A stretch of 64,000 nucleotides of DNA from Limnanthes douglasii subsp. nivea (lineage: Eukaryota; Streptophyta; Magnoliopsida; Brassicales; Limnanthaceae). A program made the position numbers and the translations under genes. The notes beneath the pieces are model-generated. The model searched no databases and was not told the DNA's origin. It saw only the letters and a list, made by a program, of their open reading frames with translations. Shown here one piece after another: positions 34,638 to 46,664 of this stretch. Every line of letters starts with the position of its first letter. Positions within the stretch are counted from its first letter, which is position 1. The stretch spans positions 153,979,187-154,043,186 of the forward strand of contig JAUPFV010000001.1 of the NCBI GenBank assembly GCA_036936605.1, in the 5' to 3' direction.

Positions 34638-36980
34638 TTATTCCTTATTAACCTTAACTGCCTCCAGTGATTTTGAGACAAGGGCTGTTACATATGCATT
34701 CCCTATAAACTTTATGGATGCTTCGGACAACATCCACTTGTCCTCCCACTGCATGCTTTAAACATTGGTGGACAGTAAAGGCCACGACATGCATCCTAGA
34801 GAGCCAAGATCTTCCAATTATGGCGTTGTAGGATGTTGGGCAATCAACCACAACAAATAACACTCTTATAAAAAATGGTCTTTTTCCAAATAGTACTTCC
34901 TCTTTGAATTCACCGATGACATCGGTCGAACTCCCAGTAAACCCTACAATAGTTCTGTTCAATCGTTGGATAACCAAGAGATTCTTCATCTATTTATAAG
35001 TAGTTAGAAATAACACATTTGTTGAACTACTAGTGTCAATTAGGATTTTTCATATGTCATTTCCCCCAATCGATGCTCCTATTACCCCCAACATCTTCAC
35101 GTGGACCCGCTATATCTTGTAAGTCATATTCATCAAAGACTATGAAAGGAGCATGAGTTTGGTAAAGGTGTATGGATATTTTTCCTTCTAACTGAGTAGT
35201 CAAACTGCCGACATGCCTTTTTTCTTGAACAACTTGAGGGTGTTGTTTCAGTGTCTCCCCAAATATAGTTAATAATTCAAAAACATTTACCAGATCGGAA
35301 ACCATGGCAGAATCATCCACTATTAGCCCCATCTGATTCCGATCTGGATCAGGATCAAGATATTAAGTGTCCATATCAAATCTTTCAACAATCATCATAG
35401 CATCCTCGTGTATGGATGTCTCCAAAAGAGTTGATGAAGTCATTTAGGATGCATTAGTATTGGATTGAGTGTTGTCTGGTCTACTGTCCTCTTGTCTTTT
35501 AACGAAGGCACCCTACTTCTCCCTCTCAATGAGATTTATTACTTCTTATTTTAATGTTATACAATCATGTGTGTGATGACCCATATCATTGTGATATTTA
35601 CAGAAATGAGTACTTCGAGCCTCTCTAGGGGGCTATAGTGGAGTTGGACTTCTAAAATGCACATCATTCTTAGTTTTATCAAATATTATCACTACACACT
35701 CTCCCACCTCAGCAAACCATTCAGGCTGAACCCATTGGTCTCTCTTACTTCTAATCTATTGGTTTTGATTGGACTGATTTTATCTGGACCGATGTGATCC
35801 TTGTCCGGATTCTTTTGACTTATAATTGGCAATAGGCTGGGATTGAGTTGTCATTTGTGGAATTGACGTTGCAGCAACAGATCTGTTCTAACTAGGCATT
35901 CTAGACTTCTTAGTTTCTTCATATATGATATTTTTCCCAACTTGATTTAAAAGTCTTCCAAAACTCATAGCTTTCTTTCGGGTTACTAAGTCAGCTAAAT
36001 TTCTTAGATTCAAACCTTGTCTTAAATAGGCGATTGCCACCTGTTCAAAACAATCATCGAGCCCATTTTTGTATTCACAAACCTACTAATATATTCCCTT
36101 AAATATTCGTTTGGCTCTTGGTAAAATGAATAATAGGATCTCAATTTCTTTTAAGATCTTTGTTTCCAACAAATTGTCTCCAGAACGCCACCCAGAAATG
36201 TCAAAATTCTTTATAAATCCCTGAGGGAGAATATTATGCCATTTGAGGGTACTTCCCTTAAATTTTTGAGAGAAATCTTGTCATAACAACTTATTATCAT
36301 CAAATTTCATCATAAAAAATCGAATTATTAAAGATGGTTGTCCGGATCTTTACTTCAGTCGTACTTTTTCATCTTGGAGCTATCAAATCGCGTGGGAAGA
36401 TGTCCGGAGAGTATTTTTTAGGACACTGATGATTATCTCCAACTATGGATACGGATAAATACAGTATCTTCATTGGGATTAGCAAAGATACCTGGTTTGG
36501 ATTGAATAGAATACGGATCAAGCAGCAGATGATCAATGTGATGATCAACTGAACCTTTTACTTTACCATGGTAATTGTTCTTTTTTATTCTACCTTTTTT
36601 GTCCATTTTTCTTGAATGTTTCTTGGTTAGACTTAATTTTTTCTTTAGGTGGCCCTCATCACTGCTGGATGAAAGTGACTCTTCAAGGTTAGAGTCACTT
36701 GACAAACTATTAGAAGACCGTGAGGTTGTACTCACAACTCGTTTAGACCGATGCATTTATTTAGAGCTGACATGAGTCTTTTTAGACAGCTCATTATTAA
36801 CAGGCTCATCTGTAGGATGGATTTCGGACGCATCAGACTTTTCTTTTACTTCTTTTCAGCTTGCTTCTGATCAAAGCTTCAATTTCAGCCTTCAGCTGAT
36901 CACGTTCATCTTGCATTGCTGTCTTTCATCTAGATTGTGACGAGGGATATTGTCATGTGTCACACTTTCAATTCCTGGAA
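34638..36980 (-). pseudogene. gag-protease of Tat element B
   Basis: The N-terminal ERDQLKAEIEAL (about 36910) matches ERDRLKGETEAL of A. The serine/lysine-rich part and KPGIFANPNEDTVF lie at 36756-36433. Gag core and zinc-knuckle remnants follow, then the protease near 35030 with DTS in place of DTG, FVVVDCPTSYNAIIGRSWLSRMH (about 34875-34800), and an end at VNKE followed by TAA 34638-34640. After this TAA the frame stays open (QLLEPFTN...PIEEVKIHCVEEGK). Confidence 0.82.
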
Positions 36981-37103
36981 GTGGATTATCAACTCAACTC
37001 GTGGAGTTGGAACATCTTGCATGTTAAGATTTATGCCTTAATGATATCTGAACTACTTTTTCTATTAACTGGTTTTGAATTTACTATTCAGGCGTCGTCG
37101 CCT

Positions 37104-37119
37104 CGCACTGTGGTCGCCA
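37104..37119 (-). other. Primer-binding site of element B
   Basis: The minus strand reads TGGCGACCACAGTGCG, 3 nt after the 5' LTR, closely matching the site of element A. Probable tRNA-Arg type, from memory of the plant tRNA 3' end. Confidence 0.65.
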
Positions 37120-37122
37120 TTT

Positions 37123-37498
37123 TGGTGTTGATAATATATGGTCTATGGGGTATTTTTGGTCTTTTGTTTAACAAGGTATTAACTTTTAAAGTAAACGATA
37201 AAAAAAATAAAAGAGGTGGATGCTTGTGGTTAAGATTATTCAAAAAAATCTCACCTATTAGATGTGGTTGGTTGAGGTATTTATACTCTTGTTTTGTGAT
37301 CCATGGGTTGTTCGGGTCAGACCTTGGACTCAGATCCATTTTAAAGTTTCCAAAGCCCAAAACTATAAATGGTTTAGCACCCAGTTGAGTCACAGTCCAC
37401 TCAAGTTTATTGTTAATCAGAATTCTAGTGTAGAAGATGTTTAAATTACCCATTTGGATTTTATCCCAATGGCCTTCCAATAATATCCGACCCTGTCC
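37123..37498 (-). repeat. 5' LTR of element B
   Basis: It runs from TGGTGTTGATA to CCGACCCTGTCC; the expected terminal CA is mutated to CC. Pairs with 26761-27133. Confidence 0.85.
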
Positions 37499-37503
37499 GT
37501 ATT

Positions 37504-39476
37504 AACCTCTCGGTCACATGAGTGAAAGAGGATTATTTTTTTGGGGAAATAAAGATTTGTTGAAATGGTATAAAGCAGAATCATTAAGATTTTATGAACA
37601 TTGTGTGTTTGGTAAACAAACAAGAGTCAAATTCTGCAAGTCGACTATAAAACAAACATTAAATAGATAGTGGATTACATTCACTTAGATTTTTTAGGCC
37701 CAAACATAATTCAATCAAAGAGAGAAGCCAAATACTACATGAGTTTGATCGATGATTATTTAAGGATTGTGTGGGTTTACTTTCTTAAAATGGAAGATGA
37801 GGCATATTCAAACTTTTTCAAATGGAAGACGATGATTGAGAAGCAGAAATGAAGAAATATCAAGCATCTAAGGACAAATAATGGGTTAGAATTTTACAAT
37901 CGCGAGTTCAAAAAGTTCTTAAAAAGTGAGGGAATAATGTTTATCGTACTTGTTCTAGAACACCATAATGAATGGGGTCGCCGAAAGAATAAACAGAAGT
38001 CTTTCTGATAAGGGATGAAGCATGCTCTCGCATTCCGATATGGGAAGGGATTTTTATGTTGAAGTTATCAATACAGGGTGTTACTTGGTAAATAGGTCTC
38101 CATCAACGGCTATTGATTGTAAAAATCCTTTTGAGATTTTGTTTGGATCATCGGCTGATTACAAACAGTTAAGGGTGTTTTATTGTCATATGTACGCTTA
38201 TGTAAGAGATAGTAAGTTAGTACCGAGGGAAAAGAGCTGTATATTTATAGGATATGCTACTAGAGTGAAAGGATATAGGCTATTGTGTACCTCTTTAAAG
38301 TCTCCAGGTTTTTTCATCAGCAGGGACGTGACTTTTAATGAGTCTGCTTCGCTGGACATTTAGAAGGAAATAGGAGAAATTTTTAAATCAGGATCAATAA
38401 GAGTAAACAAGTAGAGTTTGAAATTGAACAGTTCTTAGTAGGTCTAATAATTTGAATGGTTCTCAAGTAGATCCAGAATCAGAAGGTGAAGCGTCAGCAT
38501 CAGATGATAGTGATGATAATGCGTCCAAACCAGAGCAACGACGTTATAACATAGTATTTAGAAGAGAAAGAAGAGATATTAGACCACTAAGAAAGTATGT
38601 GGGTCTAGTATCATATGCTTTGTCAGTTGTAAAAGAATTTGAGATGCATAAACCTAGTAGCTATAAGGAAGTTATAGTGAGTTCAGAGGCAGAATGGTGG
38701 ATTGGTTCTATGGGGAAAAAATTGAATCTTTTCATAAGAATCAGACATGCAAGCTTGTTGAATTTCCTAAAGCACGGAAGGTAGTAGATAGGAAATGGGT
38801 GTTCAGTGAAGTATTTCTTCAGTAGGACAATATAGTTTGATTCGATTTTTGTTAGCTATGGTAGTTTTGAAAATTTTAGAACTTGAGCAGTTGGATGTGA
38901 AGACTGTGTTTCTACATGTTGAATTGGAAGAGAAAATCTACATGAGGTAACCTGATTTATTGAACCTAATATGAAGGACAATGTTTGTCTACTGAAAAAT
39001 TCACTATATGGTTTGAAATAGTCACTTATGCAATGGTACAAACGTTTAAATATATCCATGGCGTCAAAAGGGTTTACGAGGAGTCCATATAATAGTTGTG
39101 TGTATCTTCAAAATATATCATATGATTCTTATGTTTACTTATTGTTGTATGTGGATGATATGTTTATTTATGCTTGTAGCATTTCACACATTGTGCAGAT
39201 AAAGAATTAGTTTAATGTTGAGTTTGAAATAATGAATCTAGGTAGAGCAAAGAAGATTTTTTGTATGGAGATAAGCAGGAAAATAAGTGTAGGATCATTA
39301 CACTTGTTTCAACAAAGTTACATTGAAAAATTGCTACAATAATTTAACATGTTTGATGTTAAGGCAGTTAACATCATGTTTGCTACTCATTTCAAGTTGA
39401 CTGCACCAGGATCTTCCAAGGAAGATATTAAGTTGGAAATAAAATCGGTGGTTTCATATTCAAGTACAGTTGGTAG
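37504..39476 (+). pseudogene. F: integrase and RT, first part
   Basis: After the insertion, MSERG..FFWGNKDLLK and FYEHCVFGKQTRVKF complete the pre-integrase and integrase zinc finger. Integrase core: HLDFLGPN, SLIDDYLRIVWVYFLK, TNNGLEF. Its C-terminal part at 38022-38363 reads LVNRSPSTAIDCKNPFEILFG and YRLLC. RT starts near 38640 (EAEWW), with LYGLK..LMQWYKRL and the catalytic YVDDM at about 39150. There are frequent stops. The end at 39476 is the edge of a solo-LTR insertion. Confidence 0.85.
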
Positions 39477-39862
39477 TGGTGAGGATAAAACTTGATCGGA
39501 GGGTATTTCTGGTAATTTTCGAAAGGGTGTATTAAATTTAGGGTGGAAGTTCGAGAGATAATTGAGGTGCTTGTATTAATATTGAGAGAGAGAAAATTTC
39601 AACCCTCTTAAATATTATTCTTTTCAGTATTTATAAAGATAATTTTAGATTTATGGACCAACCGGGTCGGGTCACGAATATGGATCAATCACATGAGCCT
39701 CCAAGCCTACAAAAAATTATTCATTATACATATTATATAATTAAATAGCATAACTATCACACAACTTAGTCGGTGTAATTTTTATTTTGGGTCTAAAATG
39801 CCCCCTAAGATAAATTTGACCCACTTCCTCTCTGTTGCCCTCAAGGACTTCTGACCCCATCA
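39477..39862. repeat. Solo LTR H inside copia RT
   Basis: It runs from TGGTGAGGATAAAAC to CTTCTGACCCCATCA, with perfect TSDs GGTAG at 39472-39476 and 39863-39867. Removing it restores the RT reading SSTVGS...YFMVCTCPYILYTVSVVSRFI. It is the same family as the solo LTR at 2623-3030. Confidence 0.9.
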
Positions 39863-39867
39863 GGTAG

Positions 39868-40520
39868 TATCGTGTATTTTATGGTATGCACGTGTCCTTA
39901 CATTTTATATACTGTCAGTGTAGTCAGCAGGTTCATCGGATGTCATGGGAAAGAACACTAGCATGCAATAAAATTGATAATTCGATATCTTAAGAATGCT
40001 ACAAACGTTGGCTTAACTTTCAGCAAAACTGATATTGGTGATTCGCTGAATAATATTGCAGGATCGGTGGTTGGTTTTGTTGATCCTGATTTTGCAGGTA
40101 ATATGGATAAAAAAATATTTGTTACTCAGTTTGGAGTGTGTTAATTGGAAAGCACAATTGCAAGTTATTGTAGCTTTGTCAATAATAAAGGCTGAGTACA
40201 TAGCGGTAACAAAAACAATTAAGAAGGCGATATGGTTGGAAGGTTCGGTGGAAAATTTGGGCTTGGATAGGACTACTACAAAAGTGTTTTGTGACAGTTA
40301 AAGCGCCATACACCTTACAAGAACCAAGTATACCACGAGCGTACAAAGCACATAAATGTCAGGTATCATTTTATTCGTGATATTATATCAAATGAAATTA
40401 TTGATGTGAAGAAAGTGTGTACACATGATAGTCTTGCAGATATATTGACCAAGACAGTATCAGTTCGAACGTTTAGAGAGTGCCTAAACTGGATTGGTGT
40501 TCGCAACATAGAGTGAATGC
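39868..40520 (+). pseudogene. F: RT end and RNase H
   Basis: It reads CPYILYTVSVVSRFI, IIRYLKNATNVGL, KAEYIAVTKTIKKAIWLEG, TTKVFCDS, HINVRYHFIRDII and DILTKTVSVRTFRECLNWIGV, the standard end of a Ty1/copia polyprotein. A stop follows FCDS and there are several frame changes. Confidence 0.85.
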
Positions 40521-40601
40521 CTTATGAGCAGTTGGTGAGTCGGAAGAAGAGAAGTTTATTTGTTGATAGTGAAGAAAGGATAGACACCTCAAGGGAAGAT
40601 G

Positions 40602-40892
40602 TGTTGAGGATGAGTCGCATAAGTTAACAATGTATATTGTTGCAATGTGTCTGATGGTAAAGTTGTGTGTCGTTGATAGTGTACTTGTATAAACGGTTGT
40701 ATATGAATCTATGAAATCCATTGTTTAGTAAATTCTATTTCTTATAAATAGAACACTAAGACTACAAAAAAATATAAAAATCTATAACCCCTTCTACTAT
40801 AGTAAAACACTTTTCTCTGTAAACTCGTGAACATTGACATTTTCTGTTTTTTTATACTTTTTATTTTGTTTTGTGCTCCCGTCATTCAACCA
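40602..40892 (+). repeat. 3' LTR of copia element F
   Basis: It is preceded by the purine tract AAGGGAAGATG and starts TGTTGAGGATG. The end is placed at GTCATTCAACCA by analogy with other copia LTRs, so it is approximate. Confidence 0.7.
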
Positions 40893-41694
40893 GGCTATAC
40901 ACCTTAAACATTAATTACAATCAATTTAAAATTCAATAACATGTTTATTTTTAATTTGGACGAAAAATATAAATGTAGAATTTTAAAAACAAAATTACGT
41001 TTTTGTTATCAAAGAGTTCTAGAAATAAAAATAATAATAAAAAATAAATATTTAAGATTTGTCATACTTATACCTTGTTTTAGCCTAATAATGGAAAAAA
41101 AATATTAAATGATGTATATAAAAATTTATAATAAATTGAGACCATATATAGTAAATTACCATATATTGTGGATTTGAGAGTATATATCGCATTTATCCAT
41201 ACATCATCTTCATGGTCAAAATCGGAATAACCCAGCTAATAATTCTCTTTCTGTTTTTCACTTCTCAACTAATTATATTAAATCTCAATAAATGGATCTA
41301 ATCTCACATATAATCCTAATATATAATTTATTATTGTTGTCGTACTTAATCGGTCAAAGTTATCAAACTTGTTAGGCTTTTAGTCGTTGATTTAAGCATA
41401 GCATCTCTGAACCCAGGGTGAATATATTACACACATCTATCACTTAAAGGAAATTGATTTGAACCATTTATTTAATTTGAAGGAAATTTTGGTTAATCCC
41501 AGACTAATTTCCTGTGACCGACTCGGCCAAATAACGTGTCATATTGTTTATTTTATAGTTTTAAACAAAAGATAAGATTTTTACGGAGAATAAAAGTAGA
41601 ATGGCAACCTAATGTAAAAACGAGGAAGGTGTACGTATATTGTCCTCGGAAATATTATCACAAATGTGTGGATGCTATGGAAATGAGTTGATAA
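40893..41694. other. Upstream region of the SOUL gene
   Basis: This is AT-rich intergenic DNA without a recognisable gene or repeat. It must contain the promoter of the downstream gene. Confidence 0.6.
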
Positions 41695-41702
41695 TATAAA
41701 AA
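41695..41702 (+). promoter_or_regulatory. TATA box of the SOUL gene
   Basis: TAATATAAAAAGG lies 62 bp before the ATG at 41757, a plausible spacing for a short leader. Confidence 0.6.
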
Positions 41703-41756
41703 GGAAGGGACCTGAACCTAAAAATACATAAAATAAAGAAAAACAAGAAGGAGAAC

Positions 41757-42482
41757 ATGGTTGGTAGTGCCTTGAAGCTATGGCTTGTGTTCGTTTTGTC
41801 GAGTGTTGCGATGATAATAAGTTCGGAAGGGAAATACCCAGAGTCATGCAAAGCAATCGAATGCCCTAACTATCAGCTACTTGAAGAAGGAAACGGATTT
41901 GAGATTCGCCTTTACAACTCAACTCTCTGGATCTCTACTCCGACGATTCAAGACATCTCCTTAGTCGATGCCACTCGAACCGGCTTCCTTGGGTTAGTTA
42001 CCTTACTTTTATATATACCTCAATGCTATTAGATGTTGATTCGTGTGTACATTTAACACTGCAGACTGTTCAAGTACATTCAAGGGAAGAATGCCTACAA
42101 AGCAAAGATAGAGATGACTGCACCAGTGTTAACGAAAGTCTCACCAAGTGATGGACCCTTTTGTGAATCTTCATTCACAGTCAGCTTCTACGTCCCCAAA
42201 AAGAACCAAGCTGATCCACCTCCGGCACAAGGCCTCACCATCCAAAGATGGAAGCCTACTTATGCAGCAGTCAGGCAATTCAGTGGCTTTGTATCAGACT
42301 CGAACGTAGGTGAGCAAGCTGCTGCATTACAAGCCAGCCTCAAAGGAACTGTTTGGGACATGAACCAATCACCTGGCCCACATGGATACATTGTTGCACA
42401 GTACAACTCCCCTTTCCAGTTTGAGGGAAGGGTCAATGAGATTTGGATGTTGTTCTATAAGGAAGATAAATCTGCTTTTTGA
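41757..42482 (+). CDS. SOUL heme-binding family protein (secreted type)
   Basis: Exons are 41757-41992 and 42065-42482, giving 217 residues. The 72-nt intron has GG|GTTAGT and CACTGCAG|A, phase 2. Residues 1 to about 24 form a signal peptide (hydrophobic WLVFVLSSVAMIIS), so the protein should enter the secretory pathway. The SOUL domain covers about 34-215: PNYQLLEEGNGFEIRLY, then the family hallmark KIEMTAPVLT, FYVPKK, PPAQGLTIQRW and the end NEIWMLFYKED. SOUL/HBP proteins bind tetrapyrroles such as heme. In plants their roles are still loosely defined. The gene looks intact and of usual length. It converges with the ubiquitin protease gene, 286 bp away. Confidence 0.93.
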
Positions 42483-42517
42483 GAGGATGTAACACTTATA
42501 TGTTTTGTAATCTGTCA

Positions 42518-42523
42518 AATAAA
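42518..42523 (+). terminator. Poly(A) signal of the SOUL gene
   Basis: AATAAA is 36 nt after the stop codon, on the coding strand. Confidence 0.6.
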
Positions 42524-42768
42524 ATGAGAATTACATCCTACCAAGTTCTTTGAATTTTGTACTCGATAGATATAAAGTTTACTACAACAAAAAAAAGTTG
42601 CGAATCATGAGACAATGTTTAACTTTACAACTCTGAACGAGATGTTCGAGTTGTTTTCTAGAATAGCAAAATTTGTCAAAACCCGACTCATTGCTCTCTA
42701 ATCAGCTGTGTTTGGTCAATCGTGTGTTTTGCCATACCCTACAGCCTATGAATTATAATGTTGGCTGA

Positions 42769-45700
42769 TCAAGTTAGGTGTCTAAACCTAGTCTGCGGCC
42801 TGCAATTGGAAAACATTTTACAGGCAATCCTATTATTATAATCATTATAAAATGATGATGATTCAGGACTCAGAAATGGGTCAGCATCGGCGTAATCTAC
42901 AGTGCTGAAAGAGTCTCGAGTGCTCTCGGTCGTGAAAGAAGCTTCGTCTGAGCTTGTGAAAAGGGACCAATCACTTGATGCAGCATCAGAGATTCTACGT
43001 TTGCAATTCTCTTTTATACAACTCTTCTGATCTTTTGATCTAACCCGTATTCTTTTAGGACGAGGAGACGACCTATAAAACATTAAGTATTTCAGAACTC
43101 ACCATATGGCTAAGGGGTCTCAAACGGTAATACAAACCACGATGAGAAAATGTCAGTCTACCTCATGTAAAATAAAATATACGCTCCTTCAGACATGACC
43201 TGCCTCATTGGCACAGGATGAATCTATAAGTAAAGAACCACAATCTCAAAATGAGCAAGGAGTTGTCTGTGTACCAATCATGTTCAGTATGCAAGATATA
43301 TTTCTAGTGATAAAGTTTAAATTTTACAAGCACAGCACTACCTCAGTGTCGTCAATCCTGAACCAGTTGCCTCGCAAATCTTTTACATATGAAACATAAT
43401 GCCCCGAAAATGAAGCGTTCAATGTATCCAAGTGCACCACAACACCATAGAGCGCGTAAAGGGGAGGAACATCAACAGTTCCGGTCATATAAGGTATCAT
43501 ATCAAGCATCTCAGGAAAACTTATACGTTTGTTTATTTTTCCATATCTGCCCTCCTGACAAAGCAAACCCAAAAACATGTTCCTAATCGGCCTTAATAGG
43601 AACCAAAATAAATAAAAAACACCAACTAAGCGAAATAATAGAACATTCTCTTGGGCCTTGGAATTGTTACCAACAAATGTTGCCTAAAGGGTCTTGGTAG
43701 TATAAGTTTATTCGGAGTGGTAGGAATTATTGAAGAATGTCATTTGCTTTACAAACTATAGCATACAACTTAATTGTCCTAGTTGTTAAAGATGTTCAAA
43801 AATAAAAATACTTATATATAGATGTCTAGTGCAGTTTCAGTGTTTTGTTACTATAATTGTTCATTTATAAGTAGGATTCGCCTCTTTGAATTATCCTTCT
43901 TTCTAGCCTATCTCTAAATGAACATACCAAGTTCAAATTTATGACACAACACCCTGCAACTTACATACTTATCAAAACTACCATCAAACATAATCTAAAG
44001 TAGCAGTTATACTGTTCTTACATTGAGTAAGTTCTCCAGATACCAAAAGAAAAGTAGAAGAAAAATTTACTTACCTTAAATCTCTTTAGGACAATTGTCA
44101 GGATGTTTGGTGCTTCGTGTATGCTTAACTGCTTCCTTGCTTGAACATATGCAGCACACCTATTTAAATATGATATACAGTGTCAGTGAGTTTATACACT
44201 TGTTGAGTCAAAATTTCGACAAGTATAGACAAAAAGATTCAAGATTGTTGTACCTTCCACATCTATACATGTTTTCTCCTTCCAAATCTTCAGAAGTTGT
44301 GAACTGAGTCAGTGCGTCCTCTAATGACTCCACCCAACCATATATCTCCAGTGTTAGATCCATAATGTTTTCGTATCTTTCTGACTCATGATGACATCTC
44401 AAACATTTTACCTGATTGTGAAATTGACAAACAAAGGCTTAGAAGAGCTTAGAAATATTTAATCTATATCTTAAGAATCAATGACACTCACCTTTGACCG
44501 TAGACGCCCACCAAATGTGTGTTGGATAAATGTAGTTTCTTGCAATCTGCTGTCAACCTTGCTCTCACCACCCAGTCCCTCCAAACATATGGACTGCATT
44601 GAGGCAATCAAAAGCCTGACATGGATATGGCAAAAAATTAAACTTTTAATAAAAAAGAAGTATAGTGTCATTAAAAAAATTAGAAACTCTTGGTAAACTC
44701 TACTGGTGAAAGTATGCATTCGCAAGCAGATTTCGATAACCTTAAAAACTCATGTGCATCCTCCTGACTTCCATCACCAATCTGGGAATTGATACTGCGG
44801 ATATGTGAAAGGATCCTACTTGGAGATAAAGGACCGCCGCTCTCCCTTAACATCTTTACATGTTGCTCAAGTTCACACATTAGACACCAATCTCTCCCAC
44901 AACCTAATATTTGTGACAAGAAAAAGGGGTGTCACAAACAAATGCGAAAAAACAAAGTTACAACATGAGAAGAAGAGGAGGAAAATAGAGAGAGAGTGTG
45001 AGTACAGGTTCTTGAATGTGATCTACGAAGCAGGTAGATTAGAAGAGGCTTTGTACAGGTTAAACATTGCAAGACAGCATTAGCATAGCAACTGCAAAAT
45101 GCAAGTCATTATAAACATATATAACTATAAATAAAAACACTATATCTCCGATTTTCACATGTTGTTTACAAATGCACAAAGAAATATCTAAATGATTGCA
45201 AAAAAAAAAAATTGAATCCAACAGTAAACTAAGGTTCTTTGTGGTAACTTTACTTGTTTGCTTTTTACTCTCACAAGTAAAAGTTACCCTAATCCAGATT
45301 GCAACCTTTAACTTAGCTTTTTACTTTTTCTGAAACTAAATATATTAGAATTCACAACAAATTTAGTCATCATTTATTCCACCTATAATAATTTACCAAG
45401 ACTTGCTGAGCTTGGAAACATCCCAACAAGATCATTTATGTCAGGGACTTTTATATTTTGGTCACCAGGGTCTACCTACCAACTAAAATATATACTTTAT
45501 GCTTAGCACTTAATCAACAATATCACAAAAGTCAACCAGCTTCAAAAGAGTAAATAATATGAATTCAAACCAATTTTAGTTGCTACTAAATTTACACTCC
45601 TATTCTGTAGGTTATGTCTGATATTAAAGTTGAATTTAATGTAACTGACCTGTTTCCAGTATTGAGAAGTCCCCTTGGTGATAAGGTAAAGACTTGACAC

Positions 45701-46451
45701 TGAAAAAACTTGATGAATTCGTCATAAGGAAACAGCATATGAGTCTGAAACAAACAAAAACAAGATGAGTAAGTGTATAGATAGATAAGAGTAATGTCTA
45801 AATTCAAGGAACCGAACTGAACTTACTTTGGTCTTTTTGTTTCTATCATCAAATGACTTTCTTACAGCCATAATACCCTCTTTGTGTTCTTCTACTGGGA
45901 TGGTAGGCATAGCATCTGCATCAATAAAGATTACTGAAAACTAAAGACTTGTAATGACACATAATAAATCAATGACATTGACCAACTCCAAACCTACATG
46001 CAGTAGTCTTCCTCATTATAACTGCATCCTCAGTTTCATTTTTCTCAACACATTTGGATCTTGACTCTAATACGGTAGAGCTGATGTTACTATTCTGGCT
46101 TTCCCAATCAGTAGTAGTTTCAAAATGATGTAGATTGTTGCATTCTTGTTTATGGGTTAGCCTCCAGTGAATAATCTGGCATTTCCCTGAGCAATATTTG
46201 ATGGATTTGCATCTGGCGCATCGAGTAGTAGCAAGGCTGAAACAATTAGCACAGAGATTGTTGTCGCTTACTATACCATCTCTAGCTCTAGCTCGAAGAG
46301 CTTCTTCAGCAGCCAGTTGAGCAAGAAACCTAACCCTCTCTCTTTTGGAACAGTTCTCACTCCATTTTCCTAGTAAGACATAAGCAAGCACAGGAAGCAC
46401 CACCAACACCAGAAACAGGACAGGGATATCTGCTTCTCTTGCCTCAAGCAT
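42769..46451 (-). CDS. UBP15-type ubiquitin-specific protease with MYND finger
   Basis: Eleven exons: 46451-45998, 45915-45827, 45744-45650, 45091-45006, 44903-44741, 44615-44492, 44411-44254, 44159-44075, 43554-43342, 43223-43162, 43072-42769. Together they form 610 codons plus TGA with every phase fitting. Residues 9-28 are a membrane-anchor-like helix. A MYND zinc finger spans 67-104 (CANC, CARC, YCSGKCQ, H, C). The USP domain starts at exon 3; catalytic Cys is 214 ([11 protein letters not shown]), the His about 470 ([11 protein letters not shown]) and the Asp about 486 (RIDD). QEDAHEFL and the CLRC/CGRC zinc ribbon are present. The C-terminus keeps [26 protein letters not shown], as in UBP15. 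It removes ubiquitin from proteins. The linker between MYND and USP is short (about 110 residues); I recall much longer linkers in UBP15/16. Exon 4 uses a weak donor (T|GTACTC). Confidence 0.9.
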
Positions 46452-46627
46452 ATCCCTACCAGCATTCTCATATCCAATCTCTACAACCTTCCCATTTTAC
46501 TCTTAACTATATAACTATATACACATACATAGATAGATATAGTCTTCTTTCAGAAATAATGACATTGTAGAAATTAATGTTCTTACATAATCTGAAACAG
46601 TTATGATATCTAAGCAAGACTAACTTT

Positions 46628-46664
46628 GTCTCTCTTTCTTTCTTTCTTTCTTTCTTCTTCTTCT
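46628..46664. repeat. Pyrimidine microsatellite in the UBP 5' region
   Basis: A (TTTC)n/(TTC)n run lies about 180 bp upstream of the start codon, as GA-rich sequence on the coding strand. Probably in the 5' UTR or proximal promoter. Confidence 0.6.

Larger units (their letters stand above)
26761..37498 (-). mobile_element. Tat-lineage Ty3/gypsy retrotransposon B
   Basis: LTRs lie at 26761-27133 and 37123-37498. The flanking 5-mers GCATT (26756-26760) and GTATT (37499-37503) differ by one base and read as an aged TSD. The insertion splits the pre-integrase domain of copia F. The layout is as in element A: minus-strand gag-pol, plus-strand antisense gene with intron, and a GGGCTAC tract next to the 3' LTR. 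The LTRs differ by roughly 13% by eye, so B is older than A. The whole archaeal-type RNase H is missing. A Harbinger-like element sits in the region near the 3' LTR. Confidence 0.9.
25860..40892 (+). mobile_element. Ty1/copia element F, split by B and a solo LTR
   Basis: Once element B (26761-37498) and the solo LTR H (39477-39862) are removed, the coding order is gag zinc knuckle, protease, GAG-pre-integrase, integrase, RT, RNase H, typical of Ty1/copia. LTRs are at about 25860-26110 and 40602-40892 and share GTTAA.CATGTATATT.TTGCAATGTGTCTGA, TAGTAA.TTCTATT and CTTTTCTCT. The main gag domain is missing: the 5' LTR passes within about 30 bp into the zinc-knuckle segment. All frames are damaged. 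A TSD was not found. Confidence 0.85.

Noticed and set aside
36957..37388. Plus-strand open frame of 143 codons
   Set aside because: It spans the gag start, PBS and LTR of element B, so it is chance open sequence.
44805..45083. Plus-strand open frame of 92 codons
   Set aside because: Antisense to exons 4-5 and the intron of the ubiquitin protease gene.
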